Of a stretch of 64,000 nt of DNA, positions 11,266 to 22,546 are shown piece after piece. This DNA comes from Lineus longissimus. Its lineage: Eukaryota > Nemertea > Pilidiophora > Heteronemertea > Lineidae. Within the stretch, counting starts at the first letter, position 1. Each line of letters starts with the position of its first letter. The DNA lies in contig NC_088325.1 of the NCBI RefSeq assembly GCF_910592395.1, positions 6,353,501 to 6,417,500 on the forward strand, given 5' to 3'. Made by a program: the position numbers and the translations under genes. The notes beneath the pieces were generated by a model. It was not told the origin of the DNA, did not search any database, and saw only the letters and a program-made list of their open reading frames with translations.

Positions 11266-13968
11266 GTTACTGACCCCAATAATAAGTTAACAAACAACAT
11301 TCATTATTTCATTTCATGTTTTAGGTTTCGGACTTGTAAAAAATTCAGAAAATTCACCCAGTATCTCTGCCCCTTAACCAGTGTGGAGATTCGGATAGTG
11401 TCAGCAAATCACTGTCCGCTCTATATGATTACCGAAGCGGCTAGCCGACGACAGAAAAAAAGCACAGGCAGATTCAACCGCGAATATTTCCTGTTCTGTA
11501 GCAATCGACTGGGATTTGCTGGTTGCTATTACTAGATAGGAGCTCAAGCACATCGGTTAATAGGTAAATATGAATGAAGCTGTCCCGAATAAGTAGATAT
11601 ATCAGTGTTTTTGTAGCTCTATGCCAAATTAATGGCACAATTTGCGCTTATTTCTACCGCATAGTTGCCCAAGTTGTGGAGATTATTGCTCGGGCTGTGT
11701 TGTGTAGCATGGACACCAGAATAGGAAGATCTGATTACAAGCGCTTGGCTCAAAGTATTCTATAAAGTAACGTAAAATGCAAAAATATACGACAGACTGT
11801 CCGCTATGGTTACCTCTGTGCACCTGTGTGACTGTCCACTATGGTTACACCATAAACATAGCGGACAGTCATGAGTGATTTTTGCGAGCGGGGGGGGGGG
11901 GAGGGGTCTAAGATTCTTGCCACCATTCCTGCCGAGTCAAACGTACTTTGTTCCCGTCCTCAAAACAAATGCGTTAATCTCATTTCTGTATGCTACTTCC
12001 TTTCTTGACCATGCTTTACCAGTACACTATCATATGTTAATTAAAGCCGTAAAGAAAAATTCAAGAGTCGAGTTGCGATTGACGATACAAAGAGTGGTTT
12101 CAGAAATTCAGAATGAAGAAGGTGTTACTAAATACTGTTCATTTTTTTAACTTAATTCTTCATTTATCATTTCATCTAGGGCTCATATTGTGACGGCCAT
12201 CTTTTTACATGTACAGTCTAGCTCATATTACTTTCAACATCTATTACTTGGGATATCTCCGGATCGAAAGGTACCAGGCCGATTTCAATGTGGTTGGGAC
12301 AGGGTTTTCACAAATCTTGTTGTCTATATGAACATTTTAATTACAGTGAAATGCATTATTGTCTTCATTATGTAATCGACCATTTACAAAAGGTCCAAAA
12401 TATAACTTTTTTTTTCTGGAAAAATTCCACCAAAAAAATAACTAGTGTAGTAGTACAGCAAGAACTAAAATTTTCTGGAGTGTTTTCATGTTGATATCTT
12501 ATCTTGGTCTTGAGCTATCCTGCTTTTACTGCAAAGATATCAACATGCAATAGATACTAGGCCTATTTCTTTTAACATTTGAAATCTACCCCGAAACTTC
12601 CACTACCTCAACATGCAGTGTGTCATGTTACACATGTAGGGTCCTGTGTTAACAAGCAAAGACAAGTTGTAATATGTTAATTTCTTTTATTATTCCAATT
12701 ATTGCTCAACAATTATTCAAACTTCATTCAATGAAAGAGGGACATAATTATACCTTTATTACGGTTTATAATGACATCGTGATGTAACTTGACACGTCAC
12801 TTATCACACGCTTGCTGTTGAGTCTGTGTGTTTTAGCAAGATCTAGAATCACAAAGAATATTCTTTGTTAAATCTTGCTGGTAGTGTATAATTCTGTGGG
12901 AATAATTGTGTGTAACCAGTTCCTCGGGAGGGCAGCCGTGTTCTGAGCTTACAGTGAAGTGGGACAGTGTCAGAAGTCACCACAAATATTAATTATCCAG
13001 GGTGATATTCAACCAGAAGAAAGTATGTTATTTCAGAACCAGTGTAAGATAACAACATGAAAACACACCAGGCAGTCTCATTTTCTGCCGTACTACAACA
13101 CCCTTGCTTTTTTCGTGTTTTTTTTCAAGAAGTAAAAAAGGTTTTTTTAGGACTTTTAGCAAACTGACTGTACAGAATGAAGACAATAATGCACTTCATT
13201 GTAATTATCATGGTCATACAAACAACATCATTTGCGACAACCTTGTGCAAACCGCATTGAAAACGTTTGAATAGTTAAAGAAGATATAAATCATAAGTTG
13301 TAGGTAATGATAACAATATGAGCTAGACTCTCCTTATCCAGCTCAGTCATCTGAGAAATAATGGTAATGATTGATCTCTCTCGCGAAATGTCCACTCCGG
13401 CCATTTGCGGCTGCTTTCAAAAACACATATTACCCAATTTTAAAAACATGTACATTCTGTAGTGGCCATACTTCAAAGATTGAACAATAGGCATGCAAAA
13501 ATATAAGAGAGAGAATTATTGAGAAATATATTTAGCCAAATCGGACATTAAAAAAAATGATGCTCTTCACAGTTCCCGAGAGTTTAAAAAGCAATTATCA
13601 AATAATGCTTTTAAGAAAATAATAACCTCATTTTCGTTGTTGGAAAACCGTTTTGAAGAAAAAAAGACATTTTCACAATTTCCACCTTCTTCATGCGCGA
13701 CAAGTTCACTAGTTTTGACAGGGCAGGCCACATACATAATATTGCAAATGCATATATATTATGATTGAACTTGACTTGATAAAAGAAATAAAATCCCAAT
13801 GTAAATTCATTAAACGCAGTTTATTACAAATGTTGAGACATTCTGCAAATACAATTTCGTATTATCGGTGGGGATCAACCTATGACTACATAGACAATTT
13901 CTACAACTACATAAACGATGATTATCGATGTAAATGAGAAAAACGGAGAAAAGGGGTGACCCAACAAA
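11266..13968. other. Non-coding stretch with two small palindromic motifs
   Basis: Two small structures stand out. At 11791-11871, GACTGTCCGCTATGGTTAC is followed by a near copy (GACTGTCCACTATGGTTAC) and then an inverted copy (ATAGCGGACAGTC). At 12487-12549, CATGTTGATATCTT pairs with AAGATATCAACATG. A G10 run lies near 11890. No coding signal was recognised; the open frames here are short and lack domains. Confidence 0.5.
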
Positions 13969-14949
13969 GGCCTGGAGCCGGATTCACGAAGCACCCGTAA
14001 AATATTACACTTAGCGTGCACTTACGCTACGTTTACGAGGAAGATAAGATTACGCTAAGATTTATTCACAAAGCTGTCTTTGAGCACTCCTAGCCATAAC
14101 GGAACGTTTTCACTATCATAAGATTACACATAAGGTTAGGTGAACATTTCTCCGGCCGACCTTACATGATTTTGTAAACTATGGGGTGGCGTTGCTGTAT
14201 GCCGGGTAATCACACTTAATAGAAATAGGTGCCGCCTGGCTATACAGGGTGTATCAAAAAAGTATACAGTTTGATAAATTACCCCAAAATTAGCACTTTA
14301 TATTTTTGGAAAATATTTTCGATGGATATTGGTAGGTAGGGGTTTCATGCATATCAGTACAAAATATCACACCTAGCTTTTCACGCATGAGCGAGCAAGG
14401 GCAAATTGCCTGAACCAAGATAAAACTTGTTTGCACCACTAAGGGATGGCATTTAGATTGAATAAAAGATCATGGGAAAGGACATTGGGCAACCGCCTTG
14501 CTTTCCACCAAAATTGCTAATTACAGCATTAACCCTTTGACACTCCCTGTGCCGTGAGTCCTTGCAAAGCGCTCGGGACTGCTTGGGATCCCATTGCTGG
14601 GTGTAACACATCGGCCTTCAGTAGGTCCATTACTTCTAAAAGAACTGGACGTGGCATCCTCAAAAGTATCAAGGGGATGCACGCGATCACGAAAAAATGC
14701 GTTCGCGACGTAACGCCCGTTGATTTTCTTCCTCTATAATAACTAGTGCAGCTGCCATCCGAGTCGTCCTCGAAACTAAGTGTGCGCTGCGCGTACCCAC
14801 CGACCACACGTGAACATAACATAACGCTTAATACTATTAACGTAGTTTTGCGTGTACTCTGTGAATACCACGCAACTACATGCTTACGTAGACAATAAGT
14901 GACGCTTACGGGTGCGTAGCCTGCTAAGTGTACTTTGTGCATCAGGCCC
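13969..14949. mobile_element. Short Harbinger derivative with transposase N-terminal remnant
   Basis: The left end GGCCTGGAGCCGGATTCACG pairs loosely with the reverse complement of the right end (GGGGCCTGATGCACAAAG), and both ends carry CACCCGTAA and ACACTTAGC words in mirrored places. Inside, on -, about 14540-14760 encodes a broken stretch homologous to the N-terminus of the transposase at 29534-31000 (shared RMPRPVLL, EEEN.RALRRERIF and AVPSALQ blocks) with a frameshift after RERIF. The catalytic part is gone, so this is a non-autonomous or internally deleted element. The word TACAGGGTGTATCAAAAAAG at about 14242 looks like one end of a mariner-type insertion, but no second end was found. 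Confidence 0.6.
14540..14760 (-). pseudogene. Harbinger transposase N-terminal fragment
   Basis: In-frame blocks RMPRPVLLEVMDLL and SQAVPSALQ match the amino-terminal region of the Harbinger transposase at 29534-31000 (RMPRPVLLQVVDLL and SHAVPASLQ). The preceding RRERIF block sits in another frame after an extra T in a T-run, and a few codons are missing before RMPRP. No catalytic residues remain. It belongs to the enclosing 13969-14949 element. Confidence 0.6.
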
Positions 14950-17900
14950 CAGTTTTTATATCAAAAGCACTTCACGCCAAATACATTTTCGGGACTCGTT
15001 AAAAAAAGAGAATTGCCGTCACTATTGAACTCTAAGATCGGCACCTGGGTCTTCATTTGACGAATGATCAAAAGGACACTCTCACATATATAAGAGAAAA
15101 TCTATCGCCATCGCGTCTCGATGTTTCGTCTGCAAGCTAGGCAGGCAAACCACTTTTAACGCGAAGTACTATTTTTGAAGGTGTGTCGTATGATAATCAA
15201 GTCTTGTGCCGCAAATTCACCTTATCATAAGATACTTTTCATTGAGCGAGCTGGGACTCAGGAAAATGTTTAACGAAAGTCGTTCGTTCGTAGTTTTCAT
15301 TGAGGGTTGCAAAACCTGCCTACTGCTCAATGACGCAGAAGGATACGGGGAACCAGACTTTGTAATAAAACTATATGACAACGTAACGGTTTATGTGCCA
15401 CTATTGTTTTAAAAAGTACATGTAATTGACTCCCCCAATATTCAGTATTCTGTTTGGATTGAACTTCAGAGGCACAGCCCATGACCCTAATATCAATCAT
15501 ATTAACAAAATCTACCAGATGAATGACAAAACTGACTGTGCCACAACAACCCTTTTCACACGATACCTTTGTCAGACTCTTGAGGCCAAGGTTTTTAGAG
15601 GAATGATCTTATATTTGAAGTTGAAAAACAACCTAGTGGTTATTGTATGACAAAACAAATCAATGAGCAAATAGTTCGTATCAATGGCTGCATATTCCCG
15701 GCCTGTTGTCATGACGACCAAGCATTTCCTCTTCCAGCGATTCGCTTCTTGATATCTTTGAACATCATATCAAATGTTTTTGCGGGAAATCGCTTGTGTT
15801 CATGGTTCAATGTCCGCGCCAGTACAAACACTTCCACAATTATTATGATCACCACTATAATGAATAGAGGGCGCTTTTCTCGAGGCAAAAACCTCATTTT
15901 ACTAGTCCGGTGGCAGTGTATATTAGGATACATTTTGATGAATTGTTATGAGCACCGTTCACAAGCAACGTGTGATAAGCCAAGTGTAAAACCTAAGTAG
16001 AACTGCAGCGTTCGGTCCCCGCATATAGTCGGGGAAGAATCCAGAAACATGAAGGCAACGTATAACGTTTGGCTTGCTTCCTTGATTAGCCGCACATTGG
16101 TTTGAACTCCATGTATTAGTTGATGATCGCAATCCAGCACAGAATACATTAATCAGCAACTATTCCAAAGAAACGTTGATAATACGACCGGTACAGTAGC
16201 GACAACCGCAGAAAGCCAGATCAGAACCAATTACACCATGCATACATCCCTTAACAACTGTACATCAGCGCTAGTGTACGTGTAATGGGGACACAGTGTT
16301 CGATATGGTGAATTGCACACAATTCCATGAGAAACAAGCACAGAGGGTATAACTCAGCACGTATTCCAGACGTATTCAAACAACAAGTTCATGGTTTCGT
16401 GTTGAAAACATCACACTCTCCCTTTTTGCACATCGGTAAATCGAATTCCTTACTGCACTGAGCTATACAGCTGTCGTTGTGTCACTATTCGCCGCATTCG
16501 TTGATCATGAACATGTTAAACACGACGAAATTCACACACGTACCGTTCGAAACAGTTTCAGAATGTGACCAGCTGGTTGCTTGCCAAGATCAATACTAGT
16601 CTACATGTGTTATGTATGAATCATGTTAACATTTTCTAGCATGTTTCGACTGTTAATTGATGAAGCATTTTCCTGGCATACCATACCTTATTAATGAACT
16701 ATATATACGATTACGTTGAAGCATGCCTGCTGCAGTGAAACGTCCCTTTTTTATCTTTAACTATTACTACTTTTTTATCTATAACTGTATAGGAGGGTCG
16801 GACAATTTCTGTTTGCTGCAGAATTATAAGGATGTGTGATGCTATATTGGTTATCATTAATTTGGCCCTGATTTCGTCATCCACGTTTTTTTAACAATAA
16901 CATTGAAATGGAAGTGTTGCATCCATCTACAACCATCAGGATCTCTGTTTTTTAATTCCCCCAGAAGTATTTTTTGAAAGTAAGGGAGCTACAATTGCTC
17001 TCAATCAATGGATAATTTGATATTTGTCAAGTGAACAACACTCGGATGGTAAATTAAACACAACGAAGCTGGGTTTGTATCAATCTATGTCGGTGATCTC
17101 AGCATGACGGACACTGTATATTTCATGGCGCGAAGGCTGTGCTGTTCCCTTCCATGCAGTCAACTCTCCACGCTGGTCCTAACCAGTGGATTCGCCCGAA
17201 GAATTAAGATCGATTTCAGGGTCACCAGCCCTGTCCCATCATGCGCAATGATATTCCGGTCTTCATTGGGTTGAAATTTGATTGACTGGCCTTTAATCCT
17301 GGCGACCTGCCACTTGCCCTGAAATGAAGGATCGGCATTAAATCATTCAATCAACAGTACTGGGGGTATTATGGTTTAGGACAGTCCTGCATACACCCGT
17401 CAACTAGCGCAAGTATTCACTCTGGTGAACCTGTTCGCATTATGGTATTGCATCTGGACATACAATTTTTTTTAAATTATGATGCATAACGATATCGCAC
17501 AAGATTGATCGCACCGTGCAATGCTTGGGTAAACCGCTAGAAGTAGCTTCTTCTGGCAAACCCACTTTCATCTTCAGACATTGCATACTCCGTGATAAGG
17601 TGCAGTGCCATGGCAATGTAATTTAGAGAGAAAGAGAGCAGACGATTACATTTCCAGATATTCTACTAGTACATTCTCATATTAAAGTGTTGTTTTTTTG
17701 CATTTTAAAGAGCAATTTTCCGTACAAGTATATACCATATGCGAAATATTTCATAATATTCATGTGAGTCTATCGGAAAATTGAATACACCCATTTGTTT
17801 TCAAAATTTTTACAAACACCTGGGAATGATTCTTGGAAGTTAGCGTTACCGCACTACGATCACAGCAGAACGAGAGCATGAGCATGTATCCAGTGGAGAT

Positions 17901-19374
17901 GGCGCTGAGAAAATCAATAGCCGGTGATAAACATCAGGGAAGGATGACTACAACCTGCTATAGAAATCGATCAACACCGTACTCGATGCACTGTACACAT
18001 ATGATTGAGATGGTATTTTGTCTCGGAAGACGGAGCTGTAGCTGTGTACAGAAATGATAGAGTATTTGAGTGAAATAGTTCGGCTGGGTGGGGTCTTGGG
18101 CAGGCTTGGCAGTCAAGTTTAAGACTGTGCATATACTGGGAAAGCGGTGTTGCACGTCAACTGTCAAGCACGTTCCCCTCTCCTAGGCCTAACCGCTGAA
18201 AGAACAGTACCTGCACAACGTCCTCATTATATAAGATTTGTTCATCTGTGATGAATTAAGGCTACCTGGGCATCACTGAAGGCTCGAACACTGCATCATA
18301 GCTATTCTATTGACAACAGGGAGACTACAAGACCATATTTACGACTACACATCTCAATCACCCATGCACAAAACAATAAATGCCATGGAAACCATGGAAA
18401 CTAATATATTGGATACAGAGAGAGGGAAAACACCTACCAAAACCACAGGTGATACCACATAGCATCCTAGCAACCTCCTGTAAATTTTTCGAAATATCAC
18501 TGCATCGCTTGAACCATCTTTTATTAGCGAACGATCATCACTTTCTGACGGCGCCGGGGACTCGAGATCTTTGTACGTCGACGCTCAGGGCGGTGAATTA
18601 AAATATGGCGTTGGCGATGTTTCAGGCGGTGGATGATTCGCTGACTGCAGTGTCTTCAACGGGCGTGTAGTAATTTTGATCTATCCTGCCAAGACAAAGA
18701 TTGTCCTAACTCTTGATTACATGACTATCATTCTGTCTTCTGACCTGAATGGATTCACGGGTCGCATGTCCTACCTATAAGATAAAAAGACCAAATGTAT
18801 TGGTTTAATAGAGATACCCGCTCATGGAAAATGAGACATACATGTGTATGTATATGATATTGGCCTTGGTTACAGACAGAAGCTATAAACAAATTTTGAG
18901 TAAGAGAAAGGGTCAGGGTTTGAACTATGTCCAACCAGACATAAAATTCCAGCATATTCTCTCCACCAGTATTAGCCTCCTTGATGTAAAAGTCACTGTA
19001 CATTATGCACGGCCATAGAATCGTCCTCTCTAAAAAGCATTATTAAGATTCATCAAGGTTAAGATTCGCATTGATCAAGATCTGACAGATATGGCAATGA
19101 AAGTCTAAAAACTGAATGGCCGAATCCCACCATTCCGAGGAAATAGTGCCCAATTCAAGCAGAGACGGAACAACGTCATCAATAATTAGAGTTTCGGTCA
19201 TGCTCTATATATGAGGATACCGGAATACCATTACGCAAAGGTTAGTGGAGGGCAGGTCATGTATTAATCCGCGAGGCAGCGAACCGTTGTTCCTGAAAAT
19301 AATGTGTGGCCTTCAAAGGCCGCCTGTCTGGCCAAGTTTGACCAAATGGTGTGGTATTTCCATTTTATAGATCT
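14950..19374. other. Non-coding stretch between transposon and duplication
   Basis: No gene could be supported. A TATATAAG word at about 15087 and a possible small membrane-protein frame at 15709-15897 are the only hints. A diverged copy of the 5195-5320 repeat lies at about 19110-19225. The many short open frames here show neither domains nor convincing splice partners. Confidence 0.5.
15709..15897 (-). CDS. Candidate small single-pass membrane protein
   Basis: From the ATG at 15897 a 62-codon frame reads a short basic head (MRFLPREKRP), one strong hydrophobic segment (LFIIVVIIIIVEVFVLA) and a basic hydrophilic tail ending in TGA. This is the layout of a type II signal-anchor protein or of the first exon of one, for example a Golgi enzyme, but no good splice donor follows. 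An upstream in-frame ATG at 15933 is possible. There is no homology evidence; it may be chance. Confidence 0.22.
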   Translation of the reverse strand: MRFLPREKRPLFIIVVIIIIVEVFVLARTLNHEHKRFPAKTFDMMFKDIKKRIAGRGNAWSS

Positions 19375-20883
19375 GGAGAGCATACTAGAATATGATCAAG
19401 GCAAATATTAATAGATTTTTGATATTCGTAGTCTCAGTGTCCAGTTAAGAATTGTCTAAATTTCTGCCCTGCAAGGCCAAAATGGCGTCAGTTCCTTGAC
19501 ATGACTTGGTAAAATTTCCATATTTCAACTTTGAAGTATGTCATATTTTTAAAACTTTAAAAGCTTATTGTTGGATGTCTGAGGAATACACATCTTAATT
19601 TTCAAGCTGATCATGATTGATAACTTCAAATTGCAATTTTTTAGCCTATAAACTATGTGTACTGAACGTACACACAAAGTGTACGGGATTTTTATTACAA
19701 TACTGTAATTCAAACAAAGGTATAGCCTCGGCTTCATATATCTGAGCATGCGCAAAGTGAACATGCGGAGTTACACATGTGTTTTCTGACCATAGATTTT
19801 GGCCTCGGCAATTGGCAGCAAAAGTAGTAAAGCGATAATCAAGAACTGCGGTTTCATGGACTTACTTCTAGTGTGCCTGTTGCGTCTTCTTGGTCGTATC
19901 TAGGTTTCATATGGATGATAGGCCGACTAGGAAAAACCATTATATTCAATATTGCACTAACTTCATAGTACGTCATTTAAGCACTATGTTCTCTTTGTAC
20001 GATCCGGTGAAATTAGAAGTAAACAATGAATAAAAGTACATGTAGTAGGTTTGAAATGCATGATGTTTGACTACATATATTGATTTAGGGGATGAATAAC
20101 AAACTTACTTTTGAGGGTGACTTCATGGTAATTTACCCTAACGCTAACGTAGTTTCCCTCCCACATAATCCCATATATATTGCTGAATACATCATTTTGA
20201 TATCATGAACATGATAAATGAAACTACCTTTGGAAATACCAGATAAATCTACTTTTAGGTATAATTCATTTCGGAAAATTTAAAAAGAAATAAAAAATCT
20301 TCTGTTCCACGAGATTAGAATTGGTCAATTAACGTAGATTCAGAGGTATATACTGTAGATCAGGGAAATTTCGTGTTCAGGATATTTTCGCCAATTTCGC
20401 GAGTAGGTAATGTCCATCGGTGGGCATTCGCGAAAATGTTTTCCCACAAAAAATGCCAGTTCTTCAGTATTCTACCGATGGGAACGAGATCGTAGCCATT
20501 ATACTCCGAAGACTCTCATGATTAAGATACAGAATATTTGTATAGCCTCAGTAATGAGTGATTTTGGGTTTCAGAGAATAAGTTGTGCAGTAGATATAAG
20601 GTCCAGTTTTGTCCTTATGCTGTTGCTGACTTGTAAATACAATGTATATAGTGCGAATTTGAGAAAACACTAAAGAAAATGTATGAACTGTGTCTTACTG
20701 GGGTTGATTGCTAGGAGATCGAAAATTAGCCTCTACGCCATATATCTATGCTTGAAGTGAATAGTGGCGGTGATCCTACCGCTTGGATCACATGGATCAC
20801 GACACAAATCTAAAGAGTCCCACTACTTTTCAGACACCTCATCTATGGCAACTGTAGTGGGATCATGTGTGGGGATATGGTAT

Positions 20884-22101
20884 TTATTTGACCTCCCTGT
20901 AAACATTTACCACCTTGTATACAGGTTTACCAGGCTGACGAAACGTATGATCAGGAATTAGCAACAAATTGTTATGATTATCAACTTTAACCACACTTTC
21001 TTTCAACAGAATATTATCAGCTGCACTTGGTCCAACTATTCGTGCACGTATTGTCGCCACAGGTTCTGTGTTCTTAAAACCAACTGGGTTTCTTACAAAG
21101 CAGTTCATTTCGAAGCCTCCAACCTGGGCATCACTGCATGAGTGACAGTACGTGAGATGTAACCCCAATCTATAGTTGATAGCCAGCTCAAAATGAGACG
21201 AAATTTGCCCTGCAATTGAGTACCACGTTTCCGATAAATTCAACGATTGTAATATCGTCAGTCCATGGTGTATATTACGGAAGATAACCAACTTCATGGT
21301 GTTAGAGCTTCTTGTTCTAAATAAGCAACAGAAGTCAGACTGACGGTAGAAACGAAACATGTGATACGGAAAACTCTCTTCATAAACTATTGTATCGTTA
21401 CGTACAAACGTATAGACCAACTTTTCGCTTATATTCTGTTTAACCGACCTGTACAAAGTCAACGAGTATTGTCCAGAGCCAAATAATCTGCAGCCAAACG
21501 CAAAAATATCAAAATCTTTGGTTTGTATTGGGACAGTAGTGATCTCTTTGAAATTCCTCTGTCGATAGTGTATACCAAGACATTTCTCTTTCGTTGGAAG
21601 CACTAAGCGTCCAATGAACTTTCCTGATGATATGTCATACAACCTTGATTTTCTGATAGCACATTTCTTAGTATTTGCCCATTTACTTGTGACCAGCCGC
21701 TCTATATAAAAGAACATGAGATAACTCGAGGTGAGCTCTATATGCAAACCCATATCCGAAATAATGGGAACACTGCTAAAGTATGAGCATTTGTAATAAA
21801 TCCGGCACGTATTGTTATTATTCTCAGTGTTGTACGCGTAAAACAGCATTCTGCTCCAGGGTTCTGGTTCGTCTGTATACTGGACCAATATGAAAGGACG
21901 ATGAGGGTGAAATTGAACTTTGAAACCTTTTTTTGTTCCATCAATAGGTGGTATGAGAAGAAGTGTCTGACCCTTTCGGTATTTGAGATCAGAATTTGCC
22001 TGTAAGATCGATGCAAAGACGTTCATGAGCTGGGTTTTCAACAATTTCAGATCTGGCCGGGGCCATACAGACACAGCAACAGAAGTGTAAGATGGATCCA
22101 T
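20884..22101 (-). CDS. Orphan-family protein, single exon, 405 aa (copy A, gene 2)
   Basis: A 405-codon frame runs from ATG at 22101 to TAA at 20884. I do not recognise the family. The protein has no signal peptide and no obvious membrane segment. It is rich in alternating aromatic/hydrophobic residues, as in beta-sheet repeat proteins, and has a block at residues 154-174 (LYDISSGKFIGRLVLPTKEKC) that matches the neighbouring gene 1 (LLHDITKGTFPGKIVIPNSEIC). A second shared block is RMLFYAYN/RMIVYQFN. The spacing of a 'DI.SG.F.G..V.P' turn between strands recalls beta-propeller or F-box-associated repeats, but this is inference. Its twin in copy B (45061-46278) differs at 22 residues, 13 of them between about residues 286 and 382. 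It lies 445 bp downstream of gene 1 on the same strand. An ATG in another frame just upstream opens a short frame that overlaps this start in both copies. Confidence 0.75.
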   Translation of the reverse strand: MDPSYTSVAVSVWPRPDLKLLKTQLMNVFASILQANSDLKYRKGQTLLLIPPIDGTKKGFKVQFHPHRPFILVQYTDEPEPWSRMLFYAYNTENNNNTCRIYYKCSYFSSVPIISDMGLHIELTSSYLMFFYIERLVTSKWANTKKCAIRKSRLYDISSGKFIGRLVLPTKEKCLGIHYRQRNFKEITTVPIQTKDFDIFAFGCRLFGSGQYSLTLYRSVKQNISEKLVYTFVRNDTIVYEESFPYHMFRFYRQSDFCCLFRTRSSNTMKLVIFRNIHHGLTILQSLNLSETWYSIAGQISSHFELAINYRLGLHLTYCHSCSDAQVGGFEMNCFVRNPVGFKNTEPVATIRARIVGPSAADNILLKESVVKVDNHNNLLLIPDHTFRQPGKPVYKVVNVYREVK

Positions 22102-22546
22102 ACTGAACTTTCAGCGATTGCCTCCGTAGCCATCGCCAATACCACTGAAAAAATACGCGTCATCTTTCTGTATATCGCGCGCCCCTGTTTACGATGCACC
22201 TCACCCTAATTTGTCTGATTCTGCCGTTACATTACAGCAGACTCGAAGATCTTCAGTAAATCGTCACATTTACGGCATTTTGTTCGAGCATTCTTGCTGC
22301 GTACATTTGTGTACATTACACATGCAATACACGTGCAATGGAAGCCAATGCCGGCAGAGGTAATATGCTTAACTGTTATCACTGCTTTGGAGAATGGTCA
22401 ATACACTGATCTGAGGGCCAAGATGGATGTATCATGCAGTAGCCTACGTGGGTTTCAACTTTTAAAAACGACTGAAAAAACTCCGGAAAAAACATCACGA
22501 ATTGCCGCGTCTTCTTGGGTGCATAATTGAAGCAAAAATTATACAA

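Noticed and set aside
14242-14265. Mariner-type transposon starting at TACAGGGTGTATCAAAAAAG
   Set aside because: Only one end could be seen; no mirrored end or transposase lies within reach, so it was not listed as a separate element.
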